From positions 1 to 30,212 of IMG/VR virus record IMGVR_UViG_3300045009_000228: a stretch of DNA of 30,212 bases; one strand, written 5' to 3'. How positions within the stretch are numbered: position 1 is the stretch's first letter; the number at the start of each line of letters is the position of its first letter. The position numbers and the translations under genes were made by a program. Shown here piece after piece: positions 7,964 through 16,318 of this stretch. Below the pieces are notes generated by a model. That model did not search any database and had not been told where the DNA came from. It saw nothing but the letters and a program-made list of their open reading frames with translations. This stretch comes from a virus.

Positions 7964-8589
7964 TAACCAGTAGAGGTAGTGGAGTCACCAGGGTTACTGA
8001 TACCCCCTTCACCAGATCCATCGATACCCCCTGCATCAAGACCATCTAGATCTTGATATTCAATATATTTGAAACAAATTGTTACATCAAAAGAGTTATA
8101 TTGATCTCTAGCCTGCATTTCCATCTCAATTGGACCAACCGATTTAGGCCAACAACCAAATAATTTAGCTCTTTTTATTACACCGGCATTTCCCCCTGTT
8201 TCGTTTAAATTCAATTGTTCAACAGTTATTGTTGCATCTGTAAAATTTACTGTATTTCCAGTATTTGTATCGTGTCCATTGATTTTATTGCTCCAAGCAT
8301 GAAAATTTTTCCAAATATTATTAGTTCCAGTATCATCCAATACAGTCATAGTCCAAACATTGAATCCATCGGCACTATAAATTCTATCTCCTGGATATAA
8401 AATTTTTCTACCCTGATAGTCGATAGGATTAGTAGTTATAATTGAGGCAGGCATTGCTGCTGCTTGAATATGGAAATCATCAACTGATCTATCTGTATTG
8501 GAATCAGGAGAACCAGATAGTTTAACTCTAAATCTATTTTTTCTAGTTCCGCCATTAAAATTATCAATGAAATCTTGAATTCCTGCCAT
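7963..8589 (-). CDS. 19: Tail tube protein paralog A (gp19 family)
   Basis: Subunit of the inner tail tube through which DNA leaves the virion. The 208 residues compare with 163 in T4 gp19. The N-terminal arm reads FIDNFNGGTRKNRFRVKL (7-24). The core includes QAAAMPASIITTNPIDYQGR and ILYPGDRIYSADGFNVW, and a tube-like last strand YNSFDVTICFKYIEYQDLD. After that a Gly/Ser/Asp-rich tail of about 25 residues is unique to this copy. It is the last of three tandem tube genes, 11 bp after paralog B, and shares long identical DNA blocks with it. Ribosome-binding site AAAGGATAAAAC. Which of the three forms the bulk of the tube cannot be told from sequence. Confidence 0.88.
   Translation of the reverse strand: MAGIQDFIDNFNGGTRKNRFRVKLSGSPDSNTDRSVDDFHIQAAAMPASIITTNPIDYQGRKILYPGDRIYSADGFNVWTMTVLDDTGTNNIWKNFHAWSNKINGHDTNTGNTVNFTDATITVEQLNLNETGGNAGVIKRAKLFGCWPKSVGPIEMEMQARDQYNSFDVTICFKYIEYQDLDGLDAGGIDGSGEGGISNPGDSTTSTG
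8351..8463. repeat. 113-bp block identical to 8914-9026
   Basis: Direct repeat within tube paralog A, exactly matching 8914-9026 in paralog B over 113 bases. A second identical 44-base block pairs 8081-8124 with 8641-8684. The intervening DNA of the two genes differs widely, a mosaic typical of gene conversion or very strong constraint. Confidence 0.93.
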
Positions 8590-8600
8590 TGTTTTATCCT

Positions 8601-9221
8601 TTAATCTAAACTTTCGTATTTAACATATTTAAAACAGAACGTTACATCAAAAGAGTTATATTGATCTCTAGCCTGCATTTCCATATTTACTTGACCAACA
8701 GATTGTGGCCATGCCTTTTTCAAAACAGCTCTTTTTAAAACAGCGGTTCCATTTAAATTTAATTGTTCTACTGTTATGTCTGCTTCAGATGCAGATGTAG
8801 TATTTCCAATATTATTATTGTTGGAGTTAATACCATTGCACCATATGTGCAATTTGGACCATAAATTGTTTGTAGAACTAGGTCCTCCACTTATATCATC
8901 TTGAATAGTGACTGTCCAAACATTGAATCCATCGGCACTATAAATTCTATCTCCTGGATATAAAATTTTTCTACCCTGATAGTCGATAGGATTAGTAGTT
9001 ATAATTGAGGCAGGCATTGCTGCTGCCAAAACGTGAAAATCATCAAATCCACCTCCTTGGTTTGGCTGTCCAGCTGCAGCTGAGGGTACAGAAACTGGCG
9101 TAGTATTGGGAGTAGTACCAGTAACTTGTGGAATTGAAAATCCAGGTATATTACAAAATACACGAAATCTATTTTTTCGTGTTCCACCATTAAAATTCGT
9201 AATAAAGTTCTGTACTGACAT
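8601..9221 (-). CDS. Tail tube protein paralog B (gp19 family)
   Basis: Second tube-family protein, 206 aa, middle of the tandem trio. It has the same N-terminal arm (NGGTRKNRFRV at 11-21) and the same AAAMPASIITTNPIDYQGR core as paralog A, and ends at the last strand YNSFDVTFCFKYVKYESLD without A's Gly-rich tail. It differs by a Pro/Thr/Ser-rich insertion at about residues 31-58 (TGTTPNTTPVSVPSAAAGQP), probably a surface loop. It lies 12 bp from its neighbours' coding ends and has only a weak ribosome-binding site. Two blocks of its DNA are identical to paralog A. Confidence 0.88.
   Translation of the reverse strand: MSVQNFITNFNGGTRKNRFRVFCNIPGFSIPQVTGTTPNTTPVSVPSAAAGQPNQGGGFDDFHVLAAAMPASIITTNPIDYQGRKILYPGDRIYSADGFNVWTVTIQDDISGGPSSTNNLWSKLHIWCNGINSNNNNIGNTTSASEADITVEQLNLNGTAVLKRAVLKKAWPQSVGQVNMEMQARDQYNSFDVTFCFKYVKYESLD
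8914..9026. repeat. 113-bp block identical to 8351-8463
   Basis: Partner of the repeat in tube paralog A. It codes the conserved tube core from the AAAMPASI segment to FNVWT. Confidence 0.93.
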
Positions 9222-9233
9222 AATTATTACTTA

Positions 9234-9791
9234 TTAAGGTAAATTTACTCCATCAATATTAATATAATTATAATTTAATCTTACAGCAAATGAATTGAAT
9301 CCGGTATCTGCCATATTAAATTGAAGTGGACTGATGAATCCTGGCCAACAAGATCTAAGAGTAATAGTTTTAATTTTTACTCCTGCTAAATTAAGTTGAT
9401 GGATTTTCCAAGTATTATTTTGAATGGCATCCGCATTTCCTTGGAACCAACTATCATTAGTTCCATAGGCATGAGTGTTTGTTTCTTGATTATTAATCTT
9501 TTCGCTCCATGCCTGAAATGCTTTATACAGGCCAGAACCTCTATCGTCTAATACCAAAACATCCCACGGCTCATAAATTCTATCTCCAACATAAGGAATT
9601 AATCTTCCTCTATATGGGAAATTTACAATCCCAAGGGTTGAGCTTGGAAGAGAAGCGGAAAGAACGTGATATTTCAATTTTAAAAAAGCATCCCCACCTG
9701 TATTGACAGGAAATTTTCCTTCTACCTCAAAGCGATTTTTTCTAGTACCGCCTTTAAATCCATTTATGAAGTCATCTATTTTATTTGCCAT
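9234..9791 (-). CDS. Tail tube protein paralog C (gp19 family)
   Basis: Third tube-family protein, 185 aa, first transcribed of the trio. The N-terminal arm FINGFKGGTRKNRFEV (8-23) and the pattern LSASLPSS...YRGRLIPYVGDRIYEPWDV match paralogs A and B, but the rest is clearly diverged, with no long identical DNA. The last strand is FNSFAVRLNYNYINIDG. It shares with A and B the HQLNLAG / EQLNLN and SCWP elements. Ribosome-binding site GAGGTAATTCG. It follows the sheath genes as expected for 18-19 order. It may be the ancestral tube protein or a specialised ring. Confidence 0.85.
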   Translation of the reverse strand: MANKIDDFINGFKGGTRKNRFEVEGKFPVNTGGDAFLKLKYHVLSASLPSSTLGIVNFPYRGRLIPYVGDRIYEPWDVLVLDDRGSGLYKAFQAWSEKINNQETNTHAYGTNDSWFQGNADAIQNNTWKIHQLNLAGVKIKTITLRSCWPGFISPLQFNMADTGFNSFAVRLNYNYINIDGVNLP

Positions 9792-9812
9792 CGAATTACC
9801 TCAAATTCTTTA

Positions 9813-11108
9813 TTATATAGTAAAATTAAGAATTATTGTTGAAGGGCTTTGTATAGGTTTAAATGATATATCAACAACTATTATATTTTGAGCTATAGAT
9901 GATTCGGAGTTATTCGATTCGTTGCAAATAACTCCATAAGAGTCTATTCCACCATCTAGCTGCACATTTTCGAGTAAAACATTTAATCTATTAGTTATTA
10001 ATTCTCTATTTTCTGGAGAATTTAATTCAAATCTGAATTCGTTCAAAATAAATTTACTATTTCTTACGATATAAGAATATGTGTTAGCATAAGTAAATGT
10101 TTGTTTTATTGTGTTTGAGGAAGCTGTATTTCCAGAAAAATCAGTTGATAAGAAATACTCTTTTCCATTTGGACCAGATACATTTAATATACAGTTTATT
10201 CCTCTATTTTGAGCAATCTTAAGTTCTGTTCCAGAATTAAATGTTATATCGACTGGTGTTTGTGGAATTATAGTTTCTGTAAATTTAATATTCGGTAAAT
10301 TTATTTTTGTAAAAATTTGATTTAAGACTTTACCATTTCTAAATCCAGCTGGGCTATTCCATGGATAATAAGAATAACTTCTTGCCATCATACCAGCTGC
10401 ATCACTTAGTAATGATACTAAAACATATGGACTATTACTGTATTCGGTGTCATCATTAATATTTTCATCGCCATAATATCTTTTTAATCTTTTAACTCCT
10501 CCTATTGTAAAAGTTAATTGATTGAAATCGGCATCGCTCAATTCTGTTCTAGCGTAAAAATCATCAAATTTATAATTTATATTTGTCTGATTATTTAAAA
10601 TATATAAATTTTCTAATGATCTAAATGAATTTTGATCGATAGACGCATTTAATAAAATTGGTATTTGTTTAAGTTTTATTTCTGAAATTAAATCCGAAGA
10701 AATTGTTGTCTTAATAGGATCATATACTAAATAATCCAAATCATATTTGGAAAAAACATCATAAATGTTACTTTCGGTAGAAGCATTTATCAAATAAATG
10801 TTATAATTATAATGAAGAGCATCTAAAATATAATTAAAATAAAAATCTATTTTTCTTATATTTGTTTTAGATGCTGTCGAAGATGTGTTATTTAATTCTT
10901 TAAGAAATACTTCTGAATCAGTTACCGACGCTCCTAGTTGGGTATAATCGGCATTGTTTATTAAATTTGTAAAATCGCTCACAGACTCCAAAATAACATG
11001 AGTGCTGGTTATTCCTAAAACATTGAATAAAAGAGAGTCGTAGATGAGAAATCCCCCATCTACGACTTTCTTTGAATCTATTTGCTTTATGGAATATGTA
11101 AAAGCCAT
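9813..11108 (-). CDS. Tail sheath protein paralog 1 (gp18 family)
   Basis: Contractile sheath protein, 431 aa, shorter than T4 gp18 (659). The sheath hallmarks are YPWNSPAGFRNGKVLN (around residues 248-263), equivalent to the PW-x-x-PAG-x-x-x-G motif of sheaths, and a C-terminal domain with the long helix ENRELITNRLNVLLENVQLD, then SYGVICNESNN and the exchange strand IIVVDISFKPIQ. The N-terminal half has no T4-like insertion domains. Its ATG overlaps the stop of the other sheath gene (TAATG), so the two are coupled and may be made in a fixed ratio. Compared with paralog 2 it has lost the usual N-terminal arm sequence and is more Asn- and Ile-rich. Confidence 0.82.
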   Translation of the reverse strand: MAFTYSIKQIDSKKVVDGGFLIYDSLLFNVLGITSTHVILESVSDFTNLINNADYTQLGASVTDSEVFLKELNNTSSTASKTNIRKIDFYFNYILDALHYNYNIYLINASTESNIYDVFSKYDLDYLVYDPIKTTISSDLISEIKLKQIPILLNASIDQNSFRSLENLYILNNQTNINYKFDDFYARTELSDADFNQLTFTIGGVKRLKRYYGDENINDDTEYSNSPYVLVSLLSDAAGMMARSYSYYPWNSPAGFRNGKVLNQIFTKINLPNIKFTETIIPQTPVDITFNSGTELKIAQNRGINCILNVSGPNGKEYFLSTDFSGNTASSNTIKQTFTYANTYSYIVRNSKFILNEFRFELNSPENRELITNRLNVLLENVQLDGGIDSYGVICNESNNSESSIAQNIIVVDISFKPIQSPSTIILNFTI

Positions 11109-12277
11109 TAAGCTTGAGTGAGGACAAATCTAAATGTAACTGTTTCAATTGTGTAATATGGTACGAATGAAATATCAATTATCAATTGTTTAGCATTGAT
11201 TACTGTATCTGTATTGTTTGTTTCATTGCATACTACAGTAAAGCTTCTAATTCCACTTCTAGATCTAATTCTATCTAAAATATTAACTACACTATTTGAT
11301 AGTGCTGTTCTAGTAGAAGAATTATTAACTTCAAACAATACTCCCTGTAGTAATGGTTTGATCGCTCTCTTGATGTGTAGAATTAGTCTTGAAATGCCTA
11401 TGTGCATTCTATCCGAATCTACTTGTTCTAAGGATGAATCTCCCATGACGAAGACTCTATCCGGATAACCATAGACTCCGCTCAAACTATTGATTCCATA
11501 GGTATCATTTAAAGAATCAATATTTGTTTCACTGAGTTTGGGTTCAAAGTTAGTGAAAGATAAGATTTCTCCCTTTCTAATTCCAGCTGGAGGATTCCAC
11601 GGGCCATATAGATTGTCCGATACAGCCATTAGACCAGAAACATCAGAACCTAAAAGTAAAGAAATTGTTCCGCTTGCTCCGTACATTCTATCTCTAGTTT
11701 TTCTTCCAATTATGCTGAAGAAATTCTCATCAATGCTTGTAGCTCCAGTGATTCCGGTGATACCATACATTGAATAGATTGCCAAGGTATTTGTTGGGTA
11801 TGAAGCAGAAATACCGCTATGATATTCAGCCGAAGATCCTAGAATACCAACACAATCTTGTCTCATTGCAACTAGACTAATTACGTCATTAAATTTGGAA
11901 TTATCTTCGCAGAAAACGCTATCAATTGATAGATTTGTGTTGTTTAGAGCAGTGGCTCCAGTAGCAGCAACCAAAATGCCACCATATTGCAAGTAATTTA
12001 GAGCTGAGTGTAATTCTCTGTCGTGAATAGTTCCACCACTAAAACCAGCACCGGAAGCAAATCCGGAGGAAACTCCACTCAAAACTGTAATATCAAATGT
12101 TGATAGAAGTTCATTTGGATTATTAAATATTTTGTAACCCAATTGAGTAGTGTCTGCCTGGGTAATTTTGTGGTACAATGAATATCCGCAAATAAAGGCT
12201 GATAGATGAGATGAAGCCTCTGCTTCAATTCCTGCTATGATAGGCGTTGAGTTTTCGAAAATGTTAATTGATGGCAT
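11108..12277 (-). CDS. 18: Tail sheath protein paralog 2 (gp18 family)
   Basis: Contractile sheath protein, 389 aa, first transcribed of two tandem sheath genes. It shows a typical sheath start (MPSINIFENSTPIIAGIEAE), the motif GPWNPPAGIRKGEILSF (residues about 227-243), the helix TALSNSVVNILDRIRSRSGI and the C-terminal strand QLIIDISFVPYYTIETVTF that makes the inter-subunit mesh. It is nearer the canonical sheath than paralog 1. It follows gene 17 by 6 bp with a GAGGAAT ribosome-binding site; a TATAAATA in the end of gene 17 may be its late promoter, as in the T4 17-18 arrangement. Whether both sheath proteins enter the same tail is unknown. Confidence 0.87.
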   Translation of the reverse strand: MPSINIFENSTPIIAGIEAEASSHLSAFICGYSLYHKITQADTTQLGYKIFNNPNELLSTFDITVLSGVSSGFASGAGFSGGTIHDRELHSALNYLQYGGILVAATGATALNNTNLSIDSVFCEDNSKFNDVISLVAMRQDCVGILGSSAEYHSGISASYPTNTLAIYSMYGITGITGATSIDENFFSIIGRKTRDRMYGASGTISLLLGSDVSGLMAVSDNLYGPWNPPAGIRKGEILSFTNFEPKLSETNIDSLNDTYGINSLSGVYGYPDRVFVMGDSSLEQVDSDRMHIGISRLILHIKRAIKPLLQGVLFEVNNSSTRTALSNSVVNILDRIRSRSGIRSFTVVCNETNNTDTVINAKQLIIDISFVPYYTIETVTFRFVLTQA

Positions 12278-12283
12278 ATTTTT

Positions 12284-13933
12284 TTATTCCTCGGTAAACC
12301 AAAGAGAATTACCTTCTTTGAATGTGTTTTCTATATCAAATTCCCGCGAACCCATAAAAAAAGTAGTGTTCTCTTCCTCCTCTTTCTCTGCTGTATTTAT
12401 AATTTTTTTTCTCTGTATGTCTATGATCTCTTCAAAGTAGCCCTGTCGAGTGAGCCATCCAAATAAAACCAAGCACATAACCAAATCGTCTGTATATCCA
12501 TCATCCGCACAAAATGTTTGATGTTTGGAAATAAAAGTCATCAATTCCTGAATGATGTCATAATCTCTAACAAGTAATTTATCTTGCTCAATTAGGGTTT
12601 TTAGAACAGCACACCCCAGTTTTTTGACTGCTGCGCTGGTTCTTACCCCTCTTTGTTTAGTTCCACGACCGAAGCCTAAAGAAACTTTTTGTCCAGCTCT
12701 GCCCATCATTGTGGTTTGAATGATGTTTTCATATTCAAACTCTTCGTGCATTACATCCGCAATCTGACCACCAATGTCGTTTACTTCGATAAGCAAGTGA
12801 GCGTTATTATATTTTGTAGCCAAAGCAAACAATTCAGGAGGAACGTCGAAGGGAGAAATTGTGTTGTTCCGGTATCTTGCCACAACCCTATGAGGCTTTT
12901 CTGTAGAGTCTATGACAACCATGGCCGTGTAATCCCTACCCTGACCTCTCGCCGTATCTACCATAATAAAATAGGCGTGTTCGTCCTTCGGTTCGTCGTA
13001 AATGTAAAGACCACCAGGATCTCTTACAAGAGGTTTATCAAATTGCAACAAATTTAGTTTGCTGGTACTAATCAAAGTATTCGAAGAGCCAAGGAATGAG
13101 CATTCGAATTCTTGCTCAAATTGCTGTTCGCTGGTTTGAGCGATCATCTGCTGCTTCCATTCCTCGTCTCTCAGAGGCCCCCCAGCGTACTTAGGAACCT
13201 GTCTCCACGATACCTCTATAGGGACATACTCGTTCTTTCCCTCGTCCCCAGGCTTCCGTGTAGCCCCCTTCCAGAAGTTGTAGAACATATTCAGGCCGTT
13301 GGGGGTAGATACCATGAAGACCTTGGTGGTCTGGCCTGATGTAATTGTGGGGTAAACCGAGCTAAAGAACTCTTCGGCCACATTCTGAGGAACGTGAGCG
13401 AACTCGTCCAAGAAGATTAGATTGAACGAACCACCACGAACAGCAGACGATGAGGTAGCAGATGCCATAACCTTGGATCCGTTCTCCAAGTGAATAGATG
13501 TCTTATTCCATTCGATGATGCCCTGCTGAAGCCACTTGGGAAGATACTCATAGGCTAGGCGAAGTCTGCCAAGAATTTCTCTGGCAGTATTCATCTTATT
13601 GGCCAGAATACCCACGCTCATGCTTTGGTTGAACAGAATATAATGCAGAATGAAGGCTACAATCGTGGTGCTTTTACCAGACTGACGAGGAAGCTTGGCA
13701 ATGATATAACGATTATCATGCATCTTCTTAACCATGTCTTCCTGATAATCGTATAATCCAAATGGAACTAGACCCTTATCCAGAGACACAACTTTCACAT
13801 ACTTCTTGATGAAGTAGATTGGATCTTGGGAGCAACGAACATACTCCCGAATCTGTTCTTCGGTGAAGTCAATCTTTACTCCAGCTTCTTTTAGGTTTGG
13901 ATTACCTAAGTAACCTTTAAATTTCCTCGACAT
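12284..13933 (-). CDS. 17: Terminase large subunit gp17
   Basis: Packaging motor ATPase and headful nuclease that docks on the portal. The 549 residues compare with 610 in T4. The ATPase domain has Walker A PRQSGKST (82-89), Walker B NLIFLDEF (171-178, with D176 and E177), and the coupling motif STPNG (209-213). The nuclease domain has candidate metal ligands D326 (in VDTARG), E384 (in LLIEVND) and D483/D484 (in YTDDLVM). All key residues are present. The ATG lies within the 3' end of gene 16 (17-bp overlap) with a GGAAG ribosome-binding site. The central part is richer in G+C than the surrounding tail genes. Confidence 0.98.
   Translation of the reverse strand: MSRKFKGYLGNPNLKEAGVKIDFTEEQIREYVRCSQDPIYFIKKYVKVVSLDKGLVPFGLYDYQEDMVKKMHDNRYIIAKLPRQSGKSTTIVAFILHYILFNQSMSVGILANKMNTAREILGRLRLAYEYLPKWLQQGIIEWNKTSIHLENGSKVMASATSSSAVRGGSFNLIFLDEFAHVPQNVAEEFFSSVYPTITSGQTTKVFMVSTPNGLNMFYNFWKGATRKPGDEGKNEYVPIEVSWRQVPKYAGGPLRDEEWKQQMIAQTSEQQFEQEFECSFLGSSNTLISTSKLNLLQFDKPLVRDPGGLYIYDEPKDEHAYFIMVDTARGQGRDYTAMVVIDSTEKPHRVVARYRNNTISPFDVPPELFALATKYNNAHLLIEVNDIGGQIADVMHEEFEYENIIQTTMMGRAGQKVSLGFGRGTKQRGVRTSAAVKKLGCAVLKTLIEQDKLLVRDYDIIQELMTFISKHQTFCADDGYTDDLVMCLVLFGWLTRQGYFEEIIDIQRKKIINTAEKEEEENTTFFMGSREFDIENTFKEGNSLWFTEE
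12394..12401 (-). promoter_or_regulatory. Candidate late promoter inside the end of gene 17
   Basis: Exact TATAAATA on the minus strand, 116 nt before the first sheath gene, within the gp17 C-terminal coding sequence. In T4 the sheath gene is also served from the end of gene 17. The position supports it, but a chance hit in AT-rich coding DNA is possible. Confidence 0.45.
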
Positions 13934-14339
13934 TCTTCACTTCCGCATCAATTATATCTAGAGCCTTTTTCTTGCTCCGTTCCGGATTGATTAGATCCTG
14001 AAGATCACTTGTTGAACCAATAAAGAACGAATTGTTTGTAGTTGTCTTTATCGTGGTCTTATTTGCTTCGTTCTTGATCTTCTCCAGATCAATAAGATCT
14101 TTATTGATCTCGGACATGGTTTTCAACATTTGAGTCACGACTTCATATGCTCTTGGTGAATCTCCCTCAGAGGCAACCTTCATGATTCCCTCAAGAGCAA
14201 CTTTTGATTTTTGAATTATGTCATACAAATTTTCTCTGGCATATTCATAATCATTTTCAGATGATTTCTGAATTTCATTGTTAGCTGTTTTTCCAGCAGA
14301 TTCTATTTCAAAAAAATCATTTAATTTATTTACTAACAT
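13917..14339 (-). CDS. 16: Terminase small subunit gp16
   Basis: Recognises viral DNA and regulates the gp17 motor. The chosen ATG gives 140 residues (T4 gp16 has 164). The core helical region reads YARENLYDIIQKSKVALEGI, then DSPRAYEVVTQMLKTMSEIN and KDLIDLEK, matching the gp16 pattern 'ARENL...PRAYEV...L...NKDLL.L'. A Thr/Asn linker and a charged C-terminus follow. A TTG four codons upstream also opens the frame, but the ATG gives the natural start; neither has a strong ribosome-binding site. It overlaps the ends of genes 15 and 17, so translation is probably coupled. Confidence 0.9.
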   Translation of the reverse strand: MLVNKLNDFFEIESAGKTANNEIQKSSENDYEYARENLYDIIQKSKVALEGIMKVASEGDSPRAYEVVTQMLKTMSEINKDLIDLEKIKNEANKTTIKTTTNNSFFIGSTSDLQDLINPERSKKKALDIIDAEVKNVEEI

Positions 14340-15379
14340 ACTGTAGTACAATCCATTACTGCTTTAAAGTTTTTTTGAGCCACGGTTGTTCCATTTTGGA
14401 TTTTTAAAACTAACTTTCTTTGTGTTCCATCATCAATTCCACATAAATTAAACTCTTCACAAATAGCTTTTATTATACTAGTAGTCTGTGTTATCGTAAG
14501 GGCCAAAGTTCCAGCAGGAATTATTTGCGTATAAACGACTCTATTTGTTGTAGTTAAAATACTAACAACAGTATTTAGATTAAAAACACTGGTTTCTGTC
14601 CAAGTTAAATTATTTGTAAATTCATTTTGACCAAATGGTAAGAAATAAGTATTAACTCCAAAACTTGGACTTATTTGTATAGATGTAATTGGTACAGGAT
14701 CTTCATCAAGATCAAGATTTGGATCTGGAACAGTATCGTCAAACACATCTTCAATAAGGGTGGTTGGCTTTATTTCACCAAAGACATACGAGGAAGCTAC
14801 AAAAGATATTACTCCAATCATCATTCGGCGTGATTGTAAAGATCCTTCATAATCATCAATTATTTTAAAATCTCTATAAGCAATTGGTATATTTACATTT
14901 TTAAATATTTTATTGAAATTGATTCTAATATTAAATTCTGGATTAAAATAAGGAAGTATTTGTTCTAATACTTGGAATAATTCATTCAAACTTCTAGAAT
15001 AAAAATAAAGATTGAAGGCTACATTAATTGGAGTTTCTGAGAATGTTTTATAGCTTTCAGAAATACTACCATCCGCAGCTGTAACAGCCTCATTAGTTGT
15101 TAATAGTTTATTTCTTTTCCTACCGAAGTCATATACAATATTTGAAACCTCAAAACTTAAATAGGGAATATTTATCTGTGTTTTTACATTATCGGTTATG
15201 GAGGAATTTGATTCTAATCTGCGTAGAAACTTTTCCTTCGAAGAAAATGTAATAGGAACTTTTACTTTTTCTATTACCGATGTTGTATCATTTTTTCTTG
15301 AAACATAAATTTCATCAAATAATGAACCAAAGGCAATTACCAGTTTTCTTATAGATTGGTTATCATACGAATTAAACAT
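14333..15379 (-). CDS. 15: Tail sheath stabiliser / tail terminator gp15
   Basis: Forms the hexameric ring that ends the tail and joins it to the neck. T4 gp15 has 272 residues and this protein 348. Matching elements are the opening MFNSYDNQSIRK (T4 MFGYFYNSSFRR), KVPITFSSKEKFLRRL (40-54), the strand-helix pair NVAFNLYFYSRSLNELF followed by QVLEQILPYFNPEFN (137-150), and SRRMMIGVISF (183-193). Residues from about 215 onward form an extra, Thr-rich, beta-strand-like C-terminal region (to residue 348) not expected in T4, possibly a contact with the modified sheath or neck. One-base overlap with gene 14 and a GAGGGT ribosome-binding site. Confidence 0.92.
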   Translation of the reverse strand: MFNSYDNQSIRKLVIAFGSLFDEIYVSRKNDTTSVIEKVKVPITFSSKEKFLRRLESNSSITDNVKTQINIPYLSFEVSNIVYDFGRKRNKLLTTNEAVTAADGSISESYKTFSETPINVAFNLYFYSRSLNELFQVLEQILPYFNPEFNIRINFNKIFKNVNIPIAYRDFKIIDDYEGSLQSRRMMIGVISFVASSYVFGEIKPTTLIEDVFDDTVPDPNLDLDEDPVPITSIQISPSFGVNTYFLPFGQNEFTNNLTWTETSVFNLNTVVSILTTTNRVVYTQIIPAGTLALTITQTTSIIKAICEEFNLCGIDDGTQRKLVLKIQNGTTVAQKNFKAVMDCTTVC

Positions 15380-16317
15380 TAGTAATTACCCTCGGAGAAC
15401 GGATCAGTTTCACTGAAATTGACTATAGGAGTATCTATTTTGCTTCCGCTTCCTGTGAAGCCTCGTTGATAATCTAGAGGCTGTATTTCTCCAGATAAAT
15501 CTTCCAGTATAGGATTGATTGTGACTATATCGTTTGTCGAAGATACTGATAGAATCTTGAATGTTGCACCAGATACAGAGCTGGTGAGAACCGTTGGATT
15601 GAGGAAGGTAATTCCATCTATGGATGCTAGCTTGCTAGTCATCTGCGTTCCAGATAGATCGTAATCAAGCATACGGAAGTATGATGTAGTTCCAGAGACA
15701 GAGCCAGGAACATAATACTGTTCTCCACGAACTGCCTTATTGTAAGCAGCTGTAAATCCGGAGAAGGTAGCACCTATGGTAAAATTGTAAATTCCTTGCT
15801 TCGTATCGGCCAAAGAATCCATATCCGTATTTCCAGTTTCGAATTCTTCCGCAGAGTAAACAAAAGTTTCACAATTCAATGTAAACACATAATTTTTATC
15901 TAGTTGATAAAATGGTAATTCGTGTTCAACAAAGTTTATTTCAAATAATGTTTTAGTTAGTGGAAAGAATATAAGATCTCCTTCACGCGGTCTTATAATG
16001 GTAGAATTTTTAGTAGTTACTTCGTTGGTGAATCGCTTTTTACTAACTACAAGATTTACTCTATCCTTTACTTCTAAACCAAATTTAGTTATAACATCAG
16101 TGCCCTCAAAACCAGCTGAAGAAGCAACGTACATTTCAATCTGATAAGCTTTTGTAAATCGATTGAGCTGATCTTCTCCAAATAATCTATCCAAGTTCAC
16201 ATTTTCTCTTGGAATATACCAAACATTTTTACCCATCATACGAATAATTTCAATGATGTTGTCTTCAACAACATTTTGTTCTGTATTTTGGAATCTAAAG
16301 TAAGGATTTAAAGCCAT
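15379..16317 (-). CDS. 14: Neck protein gp14
   Basis: Head-to-tail neck protein that with gp13 closes the filled head and forms the docking site for the tail. The 312 residues compare with 256 in T4. Typical opening MALNPYFRFQNTEQNVVEDN, IEIIRMMGKNVWYIPRE (23-39), then EMYVASSAGFEGTDVITKFG, PREGDLIFFPLTKTLFEINF and FYQLDKNYVFTLNCETF; this chain of motifs is characteristic of T4-type gp14. The C-terminal third contains a longer, beta-rich region than T4 before the end SETDPFSEGNY. It starts 1 bp after the gp13 stop region and overlaps gene 15 by one base. Confidence 0.94.
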   Translation of the reverse strand: MALNPYFRFQNTEQNVVEDNIIEIIRMMGKNVWYIPRENVNLDRLFGEDQLNRFTKAYQIEMYVASSAGFEGTDVITKFGLEVKDRVNLVVSKKRFTNEVTTKNSTIIRPREGDLIFFPLTKTLFEINFVEHELPFYQLDKNYVFTLNCETFVYSAEEFETGNTDMDSLADTKQGIYNFTIGATFSGFTAAYNKAVRGEQYYVPGSVSGTTSYFRMLDYDLSGTQMTSKLASIDGITFLNPTVLTSSVSGATFKILSVSSTNDIVTINPILEDLSGEIQPLDYQRGFTGSGSKIDTPIVNFSETDPFSEGNY

Positions 16318-16318
16318 A

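Noticed and set aside
9792-9830. TATATAAT upstream of tube paralog C as a late promoter.
   Set aside because: It departs from TATAAATA at several positions in an AT-only run and is indistinguishable from background.
12689-13057. 122-codon plus-strand frame opposite gp17.
   Set aside because: It lies over the terminase nuclease domain, and the codon pattern follows gp17.
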